A stretch of DNA of 64,000 nt from Polyodon spathula (taxonomy: Eukaryota; Chordata; Actinopteri; Acipenseriformes; Polyodontidae), in contig NC_054543.1 in the NCBI RefSeq assembly GCF_017654505.1, positions 26,476,747-26,540,746 of the forward strand, written 5' to 3'. The position numbers and the translations under genes were made by a program. Below the pieces are notes generated by a model. It did not search any database, was not told where the DNA came from, and saw nothing but the letters and a program-made list of their open reading frames with translations. Within the stretch, counting starts at the first letter, position 1, and every line of letters begins with the position of its first letter. This document shows positions 54,501 to 63,757 of this stretch, one piece after another.

Positions 54501-55262
54501 CAGACACGCTAGGAAAGCCAAAGGATTGAGAGAGGCACTAGGCCCGAGCTGTTTTTTTTTTTTTCATTGGTCGCTGTGACCGATTATATCAGCGTAGAGG
54601 ACGACGCCGCGAGCCCACAGAGTCTCCTTACAGCACCACAACAGCTCTCCACACGGTGTATCAACTACACAAGGCCTTGTGTAGTGAAAAGAGCAATGGC
54701 CGCTCGCTAATCTCTTTTAGAGGGGTTGAAACTAGCTCTAGTCAGAAACTGACGTGAGAATAAAAAGAGAGCACTCTTTTATACACGCTCTATGCGCGAT
54801 TTTACTATGTATTGTTTTAAATTTGTGGATAAATCCAACAAATCAGCAAAATTCAGTAACAGAAGCAAAAGCTATCCACGACCTGTCTCAGTGAGATGAG
54901 AGAAAATGGCAATATGCTACTGTGAGGATGTTCCTCTTCAACAGGAGGGACATGATAGGGCAGCTTTTGTATATATGCTAAGTGATTGACGGTCAGAGAG
55001 GCTCTTCCCATTCAGTAATGGTTGTCATTCGAATTGAAAGGGAACTGTAAAATACATTCTCTCCTCGGTAAATTCTTCTTTGTGCATTTGTGTAAAAGTA
55101 CCCTGGAGTAGACAGCTGCTAGGTCCAATACATTGTAAAACACCTAAACAGACCACCGTCGGGAGCCAGCTTTCAGAAAATACTTCCGTGCCATTGGATC
55201 CAAAACTTCAACTCCATATTTGTTGCGTAGTAAAACTCCAAGGTCTCTGGTATTTATTTTCA

Positions 55263-55703
55263 CTTATTTTCAAAATATCACTATTTCCAATGAGAAAACG
55301 GGCAAATTTGTGTCTTTTCGTTCACATAGTCAGAAAAAAACAACATATGAATCCAAATTAACATGTATTTATACTAAAGTAATACAAAAATGACTACAAA
55401 AGATTTAGACGTGAGTAGTTTTTCGAGATTTACGATTATACTGTAAATTTACAGTATAAATACATGTTAATTTGGATTCATATGTTGTTTTTTTCTGACT
55501 TTATGTAAACGAAAAGACACACATTCGCCCGTTTTCTCATTGGAAATAGTGATATTTTGAAATTTACCTGTCCTGGTCACAAAAGCAAAGTTTGTGAGGA
55601 ATAATAGCCACTTTCTATACTTTTGAGGCATAAGCAATTAGGAAATAACACTTACTACCCAGGAACAAAAAAAAATAATAATAATAATTTGTTACACGGT
55701 GTA
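55263..55703. mobile_element. Foldback element, copy 2
   Basis: Left arm starts TTTCAAAATATCACTATTTC (inside the arm compared with copy 1), then the central hairpin TTACGATTATACTGTAAATT, then the full right arm with CACTTACTACCCAGGAACAA and GTTACACGGTGTAATCG. The left arm reaches further inward than in copy 1 but lacks the outer end. Confidence 0.85.
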
Positions 55704-57245
55704 ATCGAAGCACAGTTGGCAGCCTTCAAATGGCTGATTGAGAACAATTGACTGCCAGTCATTCACTCAGACAGAGAGTAAAGACTAATCAGATTACAGT
55801 TAAACACATTGCAGACTCGTAAATAAAAATAATAAAGTAGAATACCATTCTGTATAATCAATGGCCGTCAATGCTCCAGGGGCTTTTACGTATAATGTAA
55901 TAAATCTTCTTTATTTCTGCACTCCCACATTTTATGCTTTGTGAGAATATTTAGTACATACGGACAAAAAGGTACATGAATGCTCAACCCCATGTGCATT
56001 ACATGGCTGCAGAAAATTACATTTTAAAACCAAAAATCACCAAAATGACTGCCGCGGGGCTTCTAGTGTTAATATAACATTATATTGCTATTTATGAATT
56101 TATTTATATATTTATAATAAACATTAATTTCTACATTTATTGAAAACATGTATGCCTCTATGCACTTAAGCATTTATTTCAGCCTAATATATTATTCCTT
56201 TATTTAATTTTTAAACAAGGATTTTTATCAGAGATCAGAGGTTTAGGCAAGGAAGCTACATGCTAGTCTTGTATACAATTCCATTCTATGGTATCCAAAC
56301 GTGGAAACTAGATATTTTTAAATAGGAATTAGAGCATTTCTAGAATCGAGAAGAACCTTCAGGTTTTCAGCAAAAGCTGGTCAGGCTTGGGTGTAAATGT
56401 ACTACCCAGGGCCAGGCTCCTTTTGATTGGACAGCTGATCTCAGATAGGACAAACATACAGATAAGGATAATAAAATCAATTATATCTTTAATAATAAAA
56501 ATATACCATTTAAAACAAACAGAAGGGGAAGGACCAGACAGTGTCAATAACAGATACTAAGCAATACTTCACCTAACACATCAATACAATATAGAACAAA
56601 ATAAAAAGTAAACAGTCCAATCAGCTCAATTACACTTTCCCAACAAAATCACAACAGTGTAAAACAAAGTGAAAAAATAAACTATTCAACAAATCAAAAC
56701 AATCAAAGTAAAGAAATCCTGTATAACACCATGAACACAATATGGAAAAATCAACAAATTTACCAAAGAACCAAAATATTAGCAGCACAGGGCAAAATGG
56801 TTGAGGTAGATTAATGAACTAATTCACAATTTACAAATAGACTATATATGATAATGATAGCACCGTAAAGAATAACTATGGAGGTAGACCCTGTAAACAA
56901 AGATCACATCCCCTAAACCCCAGACAGAACATAGATTTTAAAATGCACACACTAAACATGATTAATACAATGACTAAAATACAGTTCACTGGTTTCAATT
57001 CGCTGAAATAGATACATCATACAAATCAATTTAAACCCATAAATAGATAGTGGCCCAGCGCGAGGGAAAAACAGAGAGCCAGTATGTTACAAAAGTCTGT
57101 TTAATCGTATACTTTCTCAACTACACCAATATGTTCTCACCACATACAGCAGTCATTAACGGATCACCACTCTTCTGCTGGTCACCTCATTCGTGGGTAG
57201 GACAATTCATTTTCCAATCAAACTGAAATAAATGCTAAACAAAAC
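55704..57245. other. No gene recognised; a piggyBac-like end at 56051-56074
   Basis: AT-rich. GCCGCGGGGCTTCTAGTGTT followed by AATATAAC resembles the right end of a TTAA-flanked non-autonomous element (compare 42123). The rest, 56075-57245, shows no coding frame or known repeat. Confidence 0.4.
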
Positions 57246-57269
57246 TAACGATAGGTTGCGGGTGCAACC

Positions 57270-57440
57270 CCGGTTCCCTGAAAGAGAAAATAACCATCAA
57301 CGTATGGGACATTGCCGTCAGGCAGTAGGGATTGGCTGAGCTTTATAGCAAAGCTGCCGATAGGCCTCTGTGCGAGCTGACGTGTAAGCCCACTCCCCCT
57401 GGGAGCTTACTATACGCAGCGCGCGGAGACTCTCTTCCTC
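57270..57440. repeat. Right inverted terminal repeat of DIRS A
   Basis: Reverse complement of 62576-62745. About 20 extra bases outward (CGATAGGTTGCGGGTGCAAC) match the centre of the internal complementary region. Confidence 0.9.
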
Positions 57441-57486
57441 TTTTGCTCTTCAGACCGAGAAGGCTTCCGGAGCGACCTTGCGGCTT

Positions 57487-57565
57487 GATGGTTATTTTCA
57501 CTTTCAGGGAACCGAGGTTGCATTCGCAACCTATCATTCCCTTTCAAGTCGAAAATAACCATCAA
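57487..57565. repeat. Internal complementary region of DIRS A
   Basis: Palindrome: TTGATGGTTATTTTCACTTT, CAGGGAACCGAGGTTGC, ATTCGCAACCTATCATTCCC, TTTCAAGTCGAAAATAACCA. It unites the sequences of both outer ends. Confidence 0.88.
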
Positions 57566-57814
57566 TGTATGGGAACAGTGTACCGAAGCTGTCGCGAGGG
57601 AGGATTCTCGGCAGTAGGACAGACTTACGTCATAACGTAACTGCGTAGGTAATACATCTAAGCATATGCGGAGCTGCGCCTCATCGTCTATGCTCGCAAT
57701 GACACCTGTCCTAAAGTGGAATAGTAAACACCATACTGTCATCCTAAAGTGCCATAGAGTGTAGTACTCCAAATAGTGGAGCAGAGGAATCCAGTACGTT
57801 TAACCTGTAAAACC

Positions 57815-58710
57815 TCATAAAAGTATGTGGTGTAGCCCAACTGGCTGCCGCGCAAATGTCAGACACCGGCACTCCCTTAAGAGGGCCCAGGATGTTGCCA
57901 TATCCCTAGTGGAATGCGCCTTCAACTGCCCTGGTGGTGGAAGGCCTGCAGATTCATAAGCTAATTCAATAGCATCTACTATCCAATGCTCTTCCTCTGG
58001 GGAAGAAAAGGGAGGAGGATGGAACGCCATCAACTCGACTGGCTGGTTAATGTGAAACAGGGATATGACCTTTGGTAAAAAGGCTGGATTTGGGCGCATG
58101 GAGACCTTAGAACCATCTCCTGTGAAACGAGTACATGAAGGATGCACTGACAGTGCATGTAACTCGCTGACACGTTTAGCTGACACCACTGACAGCAGAA
58201 AAGCAGTTTTAATAGACACAAGCTTCATATCCACAGTGTGGAGAGGCTCAAATGGTGCCTTGGTAAGGGCTTCTAGCACCACGTGATGGTAAAATGGTCG
58301 TCATGATGGCTCCATGATGGTAAAATGGTCGTCCTTGGAGGTCGCAAACATCTTGCTCCCTTGAGGAACTGCAATGCCAGAAAATGGCAACCTGGTGATA
58401 ACCCGTCAATGCGTACATGGCAAGCTGATAAAAAGGCTAAATACACTTTAAGTGTAGAGGGATATTTCCCTTCATCTAACAGTTTCTGTAGAAACTGTAA
58501 TATCACTGCCATAGGACAAGATATTGGGTCATGGCCCCCCGCCAGACACCAGTCTTGGAAGAACTGCCACTTGTATGTGTACTGCGACCTAGTAGAGGGT
58601 CTAGCACTCTGAATGGTTGAAATCATCGCCATCGAAAGCCTTAAGGCTGACAGGCGCTCCTGTTCAGGGGCCAAGCCCATAGCTGCATGAGCTTGGGCTT
58701 CGGGTGCCAA
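57815..58710 (-). pseudogene. DIRS A tyrosine recombinase
   Basis: N-terminal part (58273-58710): STRSQYTYKWQFFQDWCLAG, DPISCPMAVILQFLQKLLDE, YPSTLKVYLAFLSACHVRID. C-terminal part (57815-58282): EALTKAPFEPLHTVDMKLVS, VVSAKRVSELHALS (catalytic Arg), KAHSTRDMATSWALLR (His and Arg). After WALL a 1-base deletion shifts the frame; the Tyr block (TFMRFYRLNV) is legible in the next frame near 57805. The two parts are separated by a 31-bp duplication at 58285-58333. Otherwise all catalytic residues are there. Confidence 0.9.
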
Positions 58711-58737
58711 AGCAGTCCCTCGGCCTGGGACAATAGG

Positions 58738-59516
58738 TCACTCGCAGGGGAAGCTCCCGCAGTTGACCCTGTAGCAACTGCACCAAGCTCGGAAACCATA
58801 TCCTCCGAGGCCATCGACTCCTGCAAGAGGGCCTCCTCTGGATAGGAGGTCCGCTACGTAATTGACTCTGCCCGGTAGGTGAACTGCGTGCAGAGAGGAC
58901 AAGCCCGGCTGTGCCCATAGCAACAGCCGTGCTACCATTCGGTGAAGGCGGAGGGACCGTAGGCTGCCTAGGCAGTTGATATACGCCACAACCGTGATGT
59001 TGTCCGACCGCACCAGCACGTGCTTGTCTAGAAGCACTGACAAGAAGTGCCAGAGGACGAGGTCCACTGCTCTGAGTTCCAGAGCATTGATGTGGGCTGA
59101 CCTCCAGGGTCCTGACCACACTCTGCGGGTCCCTGAGCCGTTCTAGACTGCTCCCCAACCTTGGTTGGAAGCGTAGGTTGTAACCACCTCCCTCCGGAAG
59201 ATGGGGCCCAAGCGCACACCCTGGTGGATGTTTGACGGAACTTTCCACCAGCGTATAGTGCTTCCCAGCAGGTTTGGGATACCATCAACCTGTCTCTCTG
59301 TTTGTCTCTCCGCGGATGCAACGCAAAGGCATTGAACCAGGCCTGTAGGGGTCTCTGGTGTAATAAGCCCAAGGGAAGGGCTTGTGAGGCGGCAGCCATC
59401 AGCCCCAGCATGTGCTGACAGAGCTCCATGCTGATTGTTTCTCTCAACCTGAACAGGGAGAGACACCACTCCAGCGAGGCAACTCTTTGTGTCGACAAGG
59501 TCGCTTCCATGGACAC
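58738..59516 (-). pseudogene. DIRS A RNase H and connection
   Basis: The connection part (59028-59516) carries LGLMAAASQALPLGLLHQRP and LQAWFNAFALHPRRDK. RNase H (58738-59121): INALELRAVDLVLWHF (Glu), VLVRSDNITVVAYINCLGS (Asp) and LPGRVNYVADLLSRG (final Asp). Frames 59143-59736 and 59028-59516 overlap because of frameshifts. RNase H removes the RNA template during cDNA synthesis. Confidence 0.87.
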
Positions 59517-60356
59517 CTAGTCCAGATGCAGACCCAAGAATTTGGTCTGTTGGCTTGGCACAAGGCGGCTCTTTTCTGAATTGACCTTCAGACCTAGCCA
59601 CTGAAGATGGTCTGTAACCATCACTGTGTGCTGTGCTAACTGCTTCTTTGACTGCGCGCAGTCGAGCCCGTCGTCCAGATAGTTCAGCAGTCGGACACCT
59701 TGAGCCCGCAAGGTAGATAAAATGGCATCCATACATTTGGAAAAGGTTCGAGGAGCTAGTGACAGGCTGAATGGGAGGACACAGAATTCATACACCCTGC
59801 TCTGGAATGCAAAACGCAGATACTTCCTGTGACCCGGGCAAATGGGAACATGAAAGTACGCATCTGTCAGGTGGTGAACCAGTCGTCGTGTCGGACCGAC
59901 TGGATGATGTGCCTGTGTGTAAGCATCCTGAACGATAACCGCTTTAGGTATTTGTTCAGTACTCGCAGATCTAAAATAGGGCGGAACCCGCCGTCCTTTT
60001 TGGGCACTAGGAAGTATTTGGAATAGAACTCCTGGTCGTCCAGAGCAGGGTCTACTTGTTGAACGGCACGCTTCCTGAGCAATGCCTGTATTTCCACTTT
60101 CAGAGCTGAGGACTGAACCGAGTCCTTCACTGCAGTTACGACCACCCCCCTGAAGGGGGGAGGCTTTAACCGGAACTGAAGGGTGTACCCGGTGGATATA
60201 GTTTTGCGCACCCAGGTGTTGGTGCATTGTTGCCAGAACTGGAGCTGTGGAACAGTGTAGGGGGTGGGTTAACAGCTGTCTGGATGTTTCAGGGCTGTTT
60301 TGGCTGTGCTCGCTCATGAGGGGCCTGGCCAGAGCCACGAGGACGTGGCCTGCCAC
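59517..60356 (-). pseudogene. DIRS A reverse transcriptase
   Basis: Frame 59867-60211 has GVVVTAVKDSVQSSALKVEI, EFYSKYFLVPKKDGGFRPIL and DLRVLNKYLKRLSFRMLTHR; frame 59517-60356 continues with LTDAYFHVPICPGHRKYLRF (block A), YEFCVLPFSLSLAPRTFSKC (block B, usually PFGLSLAPR) and VRLLNYLDDGLDCAQSK (block C, LDD intact), then WLGLKVNSEKSRL. A frameshift near block A separates them (DWFTT, then the LTDAYF frame). Confidence 0.92.
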
Positions 60357-60513
60357 CTCCTCTAGGGCGTCATTCTACGCGCCACGGTTTTGCAAACACA
60401 GGCTGGCCGCGCGCTGAAGGACCTATGGGGGAGGTTCTACTACCCCGTGGTTGTGCCTGCTGCTCTGGCTGCCCTGAGGCCGCTTTGGCTGGAACTAATT
60501 ATCTGGCCACATC

Positions 60514-61920
60514 TTAGCCATTTGCTGCGACACCTCCCGTGCCTTGACGGAGTGTTGCAGCATCTCCTCCACCGCCGGACCAAATGTGTGTCCGGGTGTA
60601 ATTGGGGCATCCAGCAAAGGGGTTGTCAGGCTCCTGCACTCTCGCCTGGGAGAGCCAGAGCTGTCTTCTGGCCACCACCATAGATGCGATGCTCCTGCCC
60701 TGAGCCCGCGTGTTGAGCTGGGCTAGCTTCACCAGCAGCTGACTGACTGTGACTAGCTCGCTTCTGAGGGCCGCAGAAGGGCACTCAGGTAGGTCTCGAA
60801 GGAGTGCTACCTGGTAAACCGTCAGTAGACTGGCTATATTAGACAGTCTGACTGCCTCCGTGGCCGCAGAGTACCCTTTCTTCAGGTGTACCTCTGTGGT
60901 CCTGCACTGCTTATTGGGGCATGCTGGGTCTTTTGTAAGCCCAGATAATGTCGGCGTCTTCACTAACGCGGCGAACGCAGCGTCCACCGGTGGAAAGGAC
61001 ACTAAACCAGCATCACTGGCCCCCTGCATAGTAAAGGCCGAAGCCTTGCGAGACATCACAGAAGCAGAGACCGGAGCCCCCCCAAAGTAGACTGCACCTC
61101 CTTGACAAAGTCCGGAAATGCCGGAAGCATCCTGGACTGATGGGACTGGGCTACTCAAGGCGACTCAAACAGAGATCTCTGGGGAAGCTCTGTCTTAGGC
61201 CAATCGATGCCAAAGTGGCAGGTTGCTCTGTCCACCACAGACCACATAGGGTCATCGGTATCCAGCACCTCGGACTCAGCGTCCTGATCTGAGTGCTGGG
61301 AGGCTACCTCAGCCTCTAGTCTGTCCCCTTCCAGCATGTCAGATGCATCCCTGGAAACCGCATCGATATCCCAGTCCTTTTGGGTTGTTCTGGGGCTCGA
61401 GGCACTACATTGGATAGGGACATGAGGATAGACTGCTGCCCCATCATAACCTCCATGAATTGAGACATCTTGGAGTTTATTTCCACCACCCCCGACCTGT
61501 CTCTGTATCGCCTGTCGCGATGAGGGGAATGAGAGTGTCCTCTGCGTCGAGGCGATCAAGAGGGCGACCTAGACTCCTGATGAGGGTGTACCCTAGAACA
61601 GGAGGGGCTGTGACCAGCTGTAATCTGGGAGGCCGGGCTCGTGGAGAGCTGCAGTTGCTCTGGCGGCGTCGTCGTAGATGACAGTGGGGCTGAAATGGTG
61701 TGGGAAGATCCGGAGGAAGGGGAGTGCCCACCCACTGATTTCTTAGCCCTTTGCCGAAGGGCGCGTGTCTGGAAGCCAGCACAAAGGTGACAAAAGGCCC
61801 TATCCACCAGCGCGGATGAGGCATGTTCTGGCCCGAGATATGCCACGCCCTCATCATGTGGGTTACTGGCAGGCAGCTTTGCCTGACAAGACATGCAACG
61901 ATGGAAGCCCGTCATCTCCG
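60514..61920 (-). pseudogene. DIRS A gag
   Basis: Head near 61916: MTGFHRCMSCQAKLPASNPH, then GPEHASSALVDRAFCHLCAG, a zinc finger in which one Cys (CLG to YLG) is lost. Middle (61155-61559): acidic stretch HSDQDAESEVLDTDDP. C-terminal part (60514-61158): LVSFPPVDAAFAALVKTPTL, DPACPNKQCRTTEVHLKKGY, SNIASLLTVYQVALLRDLPE. Frameshifts join these pieces. The open frame reaching upstream to 62095 runs into the low-complexity leader and is not real protein there. Confidence 0.85.
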
Positions 61921-61929
61921 TCAAGCACG

Positions 61930-62280
61930 GCACAGCAAACATCGAGGGTGCGTCGAGCACCAAGCGTCGAGCGTCGAGAGCCGAAGCGCCGGGTGTCAAG
62001 CGTCTAGCGTCGAAAAGCCGAGCGTCAGAGCGCCGATGCGTTGAGCATGTAGCGTTGAGGCGCCGAGCGTCGATCGTGTTGCGTCGAAGCACCAATCGTG
62101 TAGCGTTGAAGCGTCAAGCGTGTAGCGTCGAAGCGCCGAGCGTCGAAGTGCACGCGTCGAGCAACGCGCGCCAAAGCGTCAAGCGCCGAGTCCCAAGTGC
62201 AGAAGCGCTGACACCACGCAGAGTGCGAGTACCGAGCGTTGAAACGCTAGCACGAGACGCCTAAGCGTCAGCTGACCCGC
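61930..62280. repeat. GCGTCGA-type low-complexity leader of DIRS A
   Basis: About 350 bp of degenerate 8-11 base units built on GCGTCGA, GAAGCGCCGA and GTGTAGCGTT. It encodes Arg/Ser-rich sequence in all frames and lies between the left terminal repeat and gag. Confidence 0.85.
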
Positions 62281-62575
62281 AGAGCGGAGACGCTAGTGCT
62301 GGTACAGAGTCTTATTAGGTGAATACTTACCTTGGTGCTTAAGGGAGTATGTGCTTGGTGGTCGTCTTCTTAATGGTGAAAAAGGTTGTTCTTTTTTTTT
62401 GGGACGCTGCAACAAGTGCTTAGTGTACTGTATGAGTGGCTGTATAATATAAACCAAATTTACCAATAGTAAGTGCAACTGAAATAAACTCGGAGAAGGG
62501 GCAAAAACCAGCTTCTCAAGCCTAAGCTTAAATGAGTACAGTCAGTTACAAGCTCTAGTACCTACCACTACCAAT

Positions 62576-62757
62576 GCTGAAGACAAAAGATGAAGAGAGT
62601 CTCCGCGCCCTGCGTATAGTAATCTCCCAGGGGAGTGGGCTTACACGTCAGCTCGCGCTGAGGCCTATCGGCAGCTTTGCTATAAAGCTCAGCCAATCCC
62701 TACTGCCTGACGGCAATGTCCCATACGTTGATGGTTATTTTCGAATTGAAAGGGAAC
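62576..62757. repeat. Left inverted terminal repeat of DIRS A
   Basis: Inverted copy of 57270-57440, ending outward in TTTTCGAATTGAAAGGGAAC, the same end as DIRS B (CATTCGAATTGAAAGGGAAC at 55049). Confidence 0.9.
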
Positions 62758-63037
62758 TAAATAAACAAACAAACAGGTTCTCTGTCTTTTCCTGGCGTTC
62801 ACAAACACAATTTATTTCGGTCAAGGGCATACACGGTTACCATACTGCAGCCACGGCTTTTAAAGCAGCACATCAATTAAAGACAACCCCATTATCCAAT
62901 GGACTGCAGGCAGGACATATTGCACTTGTTAATTTTAATGAAGTCGTCATGGCAGCAGGACCACCAGGAAGAATCCCGATCTGGATAAATACAAAACAAC
63001 TCGTGCAAAGAAAGAAAAAGCAAAGTCAAAAACTGCT
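62758..63037. other. Open frame of unknown nature between DIRS A and foldback copy 3
   Basis: The plus-strand frame from the terminal repeat stays open to 63041 and includes TAATAFKAAHQLKTTPLSNG and LVNFNEVVMAAGPPGRIPIW. No family was recognised; no splice sites or repeats support it. It could be a chance frame or a decayed element. Confidence 0.3.
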
Positions 63038-63555
63038 ATAACACTGTGTAACAATTTTTTTTTTTTTTTGTTGTTCCTGGGTAGTAAGTGTTATTTCCCA
63101 ATTGCTTATGCCTCAAAAGTATAAAAAATGGCTACAACATATGAATCCAAATTAACATGTATTTATACTAAAGTAATACAAAGTTGACTACAAAAGATTT
63201 AGAAGTGAGTAGTTTTTCGAGATTTACAATTATACTGTAAATACAGTATAATTGTAAATCTCAAAAAACTACTCGCTTCTATATCTTTTGTAGTCATCTT
63301 TGTATTACTTTAGTATAAATACATGTTAATTTGGATTCATATGTTGTTTTTTTTCTGACTTTATGTGAACGAAAGGACACACATTTGCCCATTTTCCCAT
63401 TGGAAATAGTGATATTTTGAAATATCACTGTCCTGGTCACAAAAGCAAAGTTTGTGAGGAATAATAGCCATTTTCTATATTTTTGAGGCATAAGCAATTA
63501 GGAAATAACACTTACTACCCAGAAACAAAAATTGTGTTACATAGTGTAATCCAGC
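63038..63555. mobile_element. Foldback element, copy 3
   Basis: Outer left end GTGTAACAATTTTT...TTCCTGGGTAGTAAGTG and ATTGCTTATGCCTCAAAAGT, then a jump to the inner arm (ACATATGAATCCAAATTAAC), a near-perfect central palindrome around 63243 (TTACAATTATACTGTAAATA), then the complete right arm to GTGTTACATAGTGTAA. The left arm lacks about 150 bp present on the right, so each copy has its own arm deletion. Confidence 0.88.
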
Positions 63556-63683
63556 ACAACAGATAATAAATACAAATCATTAAATCGCATGTGTATTCAT
63601 TTAACAACTACGATTCCCAAGAATGATAGTTTAATACTAAGAAGAAGAAGTAATCTCCATTTACATAAGCTTATCTCAACAAC

Positions 63684-63757
63684 TGCGCAATGGCGCAACG
63701 GGCTAAGGCCATGTGCTCTTCAAACATGTCATGTTGCAAGTTCAAACCACAGTATTT
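63684..63757 (+). repeat. tRNA-like sequence (SINE head or tRNA pseudogene)
   Basis: TGGCGCAACGG fits a polymerase III A box and AGTTCAAACC, about 40 bases later, fits a B box, followed by a T run at 63755 (terminator-like). The acceptor stem does not pair well (TGCGCAA against CCACAGTA), so it is unlikely to be a working tRNA gene. Confidence 0.6.

Larger units (their letters stand above)
46694..55049 (-). mobile_element. DIRS1-like retrotransposon B, internally deleted and interrupted
   Basis: Minus-strand element. Inverted terminal repeats: 54895-55049 (ATGCTACTGTGAGGATGT, AACAGGAGGGACAT, GGCAGCTTTTGTATATATGC, TTCAGTAATGGTTGTCATTC) against 46694-46865 (GAATGACAACCATTAC, TATATACAAAAGCTGTCC, CTCCTGTTGAAGAG). 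Internal complementary region at 46905-46990. Coding parts in order: gag (52700-54060), RT N-terminal half (52059-52520), recombinase (47000-52040, interrupted). The RT second half and RNase H are deleted. A Tc1 element (47625-51676) carrying a LINE sits inside the recombinase. Confidence 0.87.
57246..62757 (-). mobile_element. DIRS1-like retrotransposon A, near complete
   Basis: Minus-strand element of 5.5 kb with all expected parts: left inverted terminal repeat 62576-62757, low-complexity leader 61930-62280, gag 60514-61920, RT 59517-60356, RNase H 58738-59121, tyrosine recombinase 57815-58710, internal complementary region 57487-57565 and right inverted terminal repeat 57270-57440. The terminal repeats match over about 165 bp (GTATGGGACATTGCCGTCAG, AAAGCTGCCGATAGGCCTC, CTGACGTGTAAGCCCACTCC, GCGGAGACTCTC). 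No methyltransferase domain is seen between RNase H and recombinase. Reading frames carry several lesions. Confidence 0.92.

Noticed and set aside
61556..62095. 179-codon Arg-rich protein
   Set aside because: The first 50 residues are translation of the GCGTCGA low-complexity leader; only the part from about 61916 matches DIRS gag.
63684..63757. Functional tRNA gene
   Set aside because: A and B boxes are present but the acceptor stem ends do not pair, so only a tRNA-like repeat is called.
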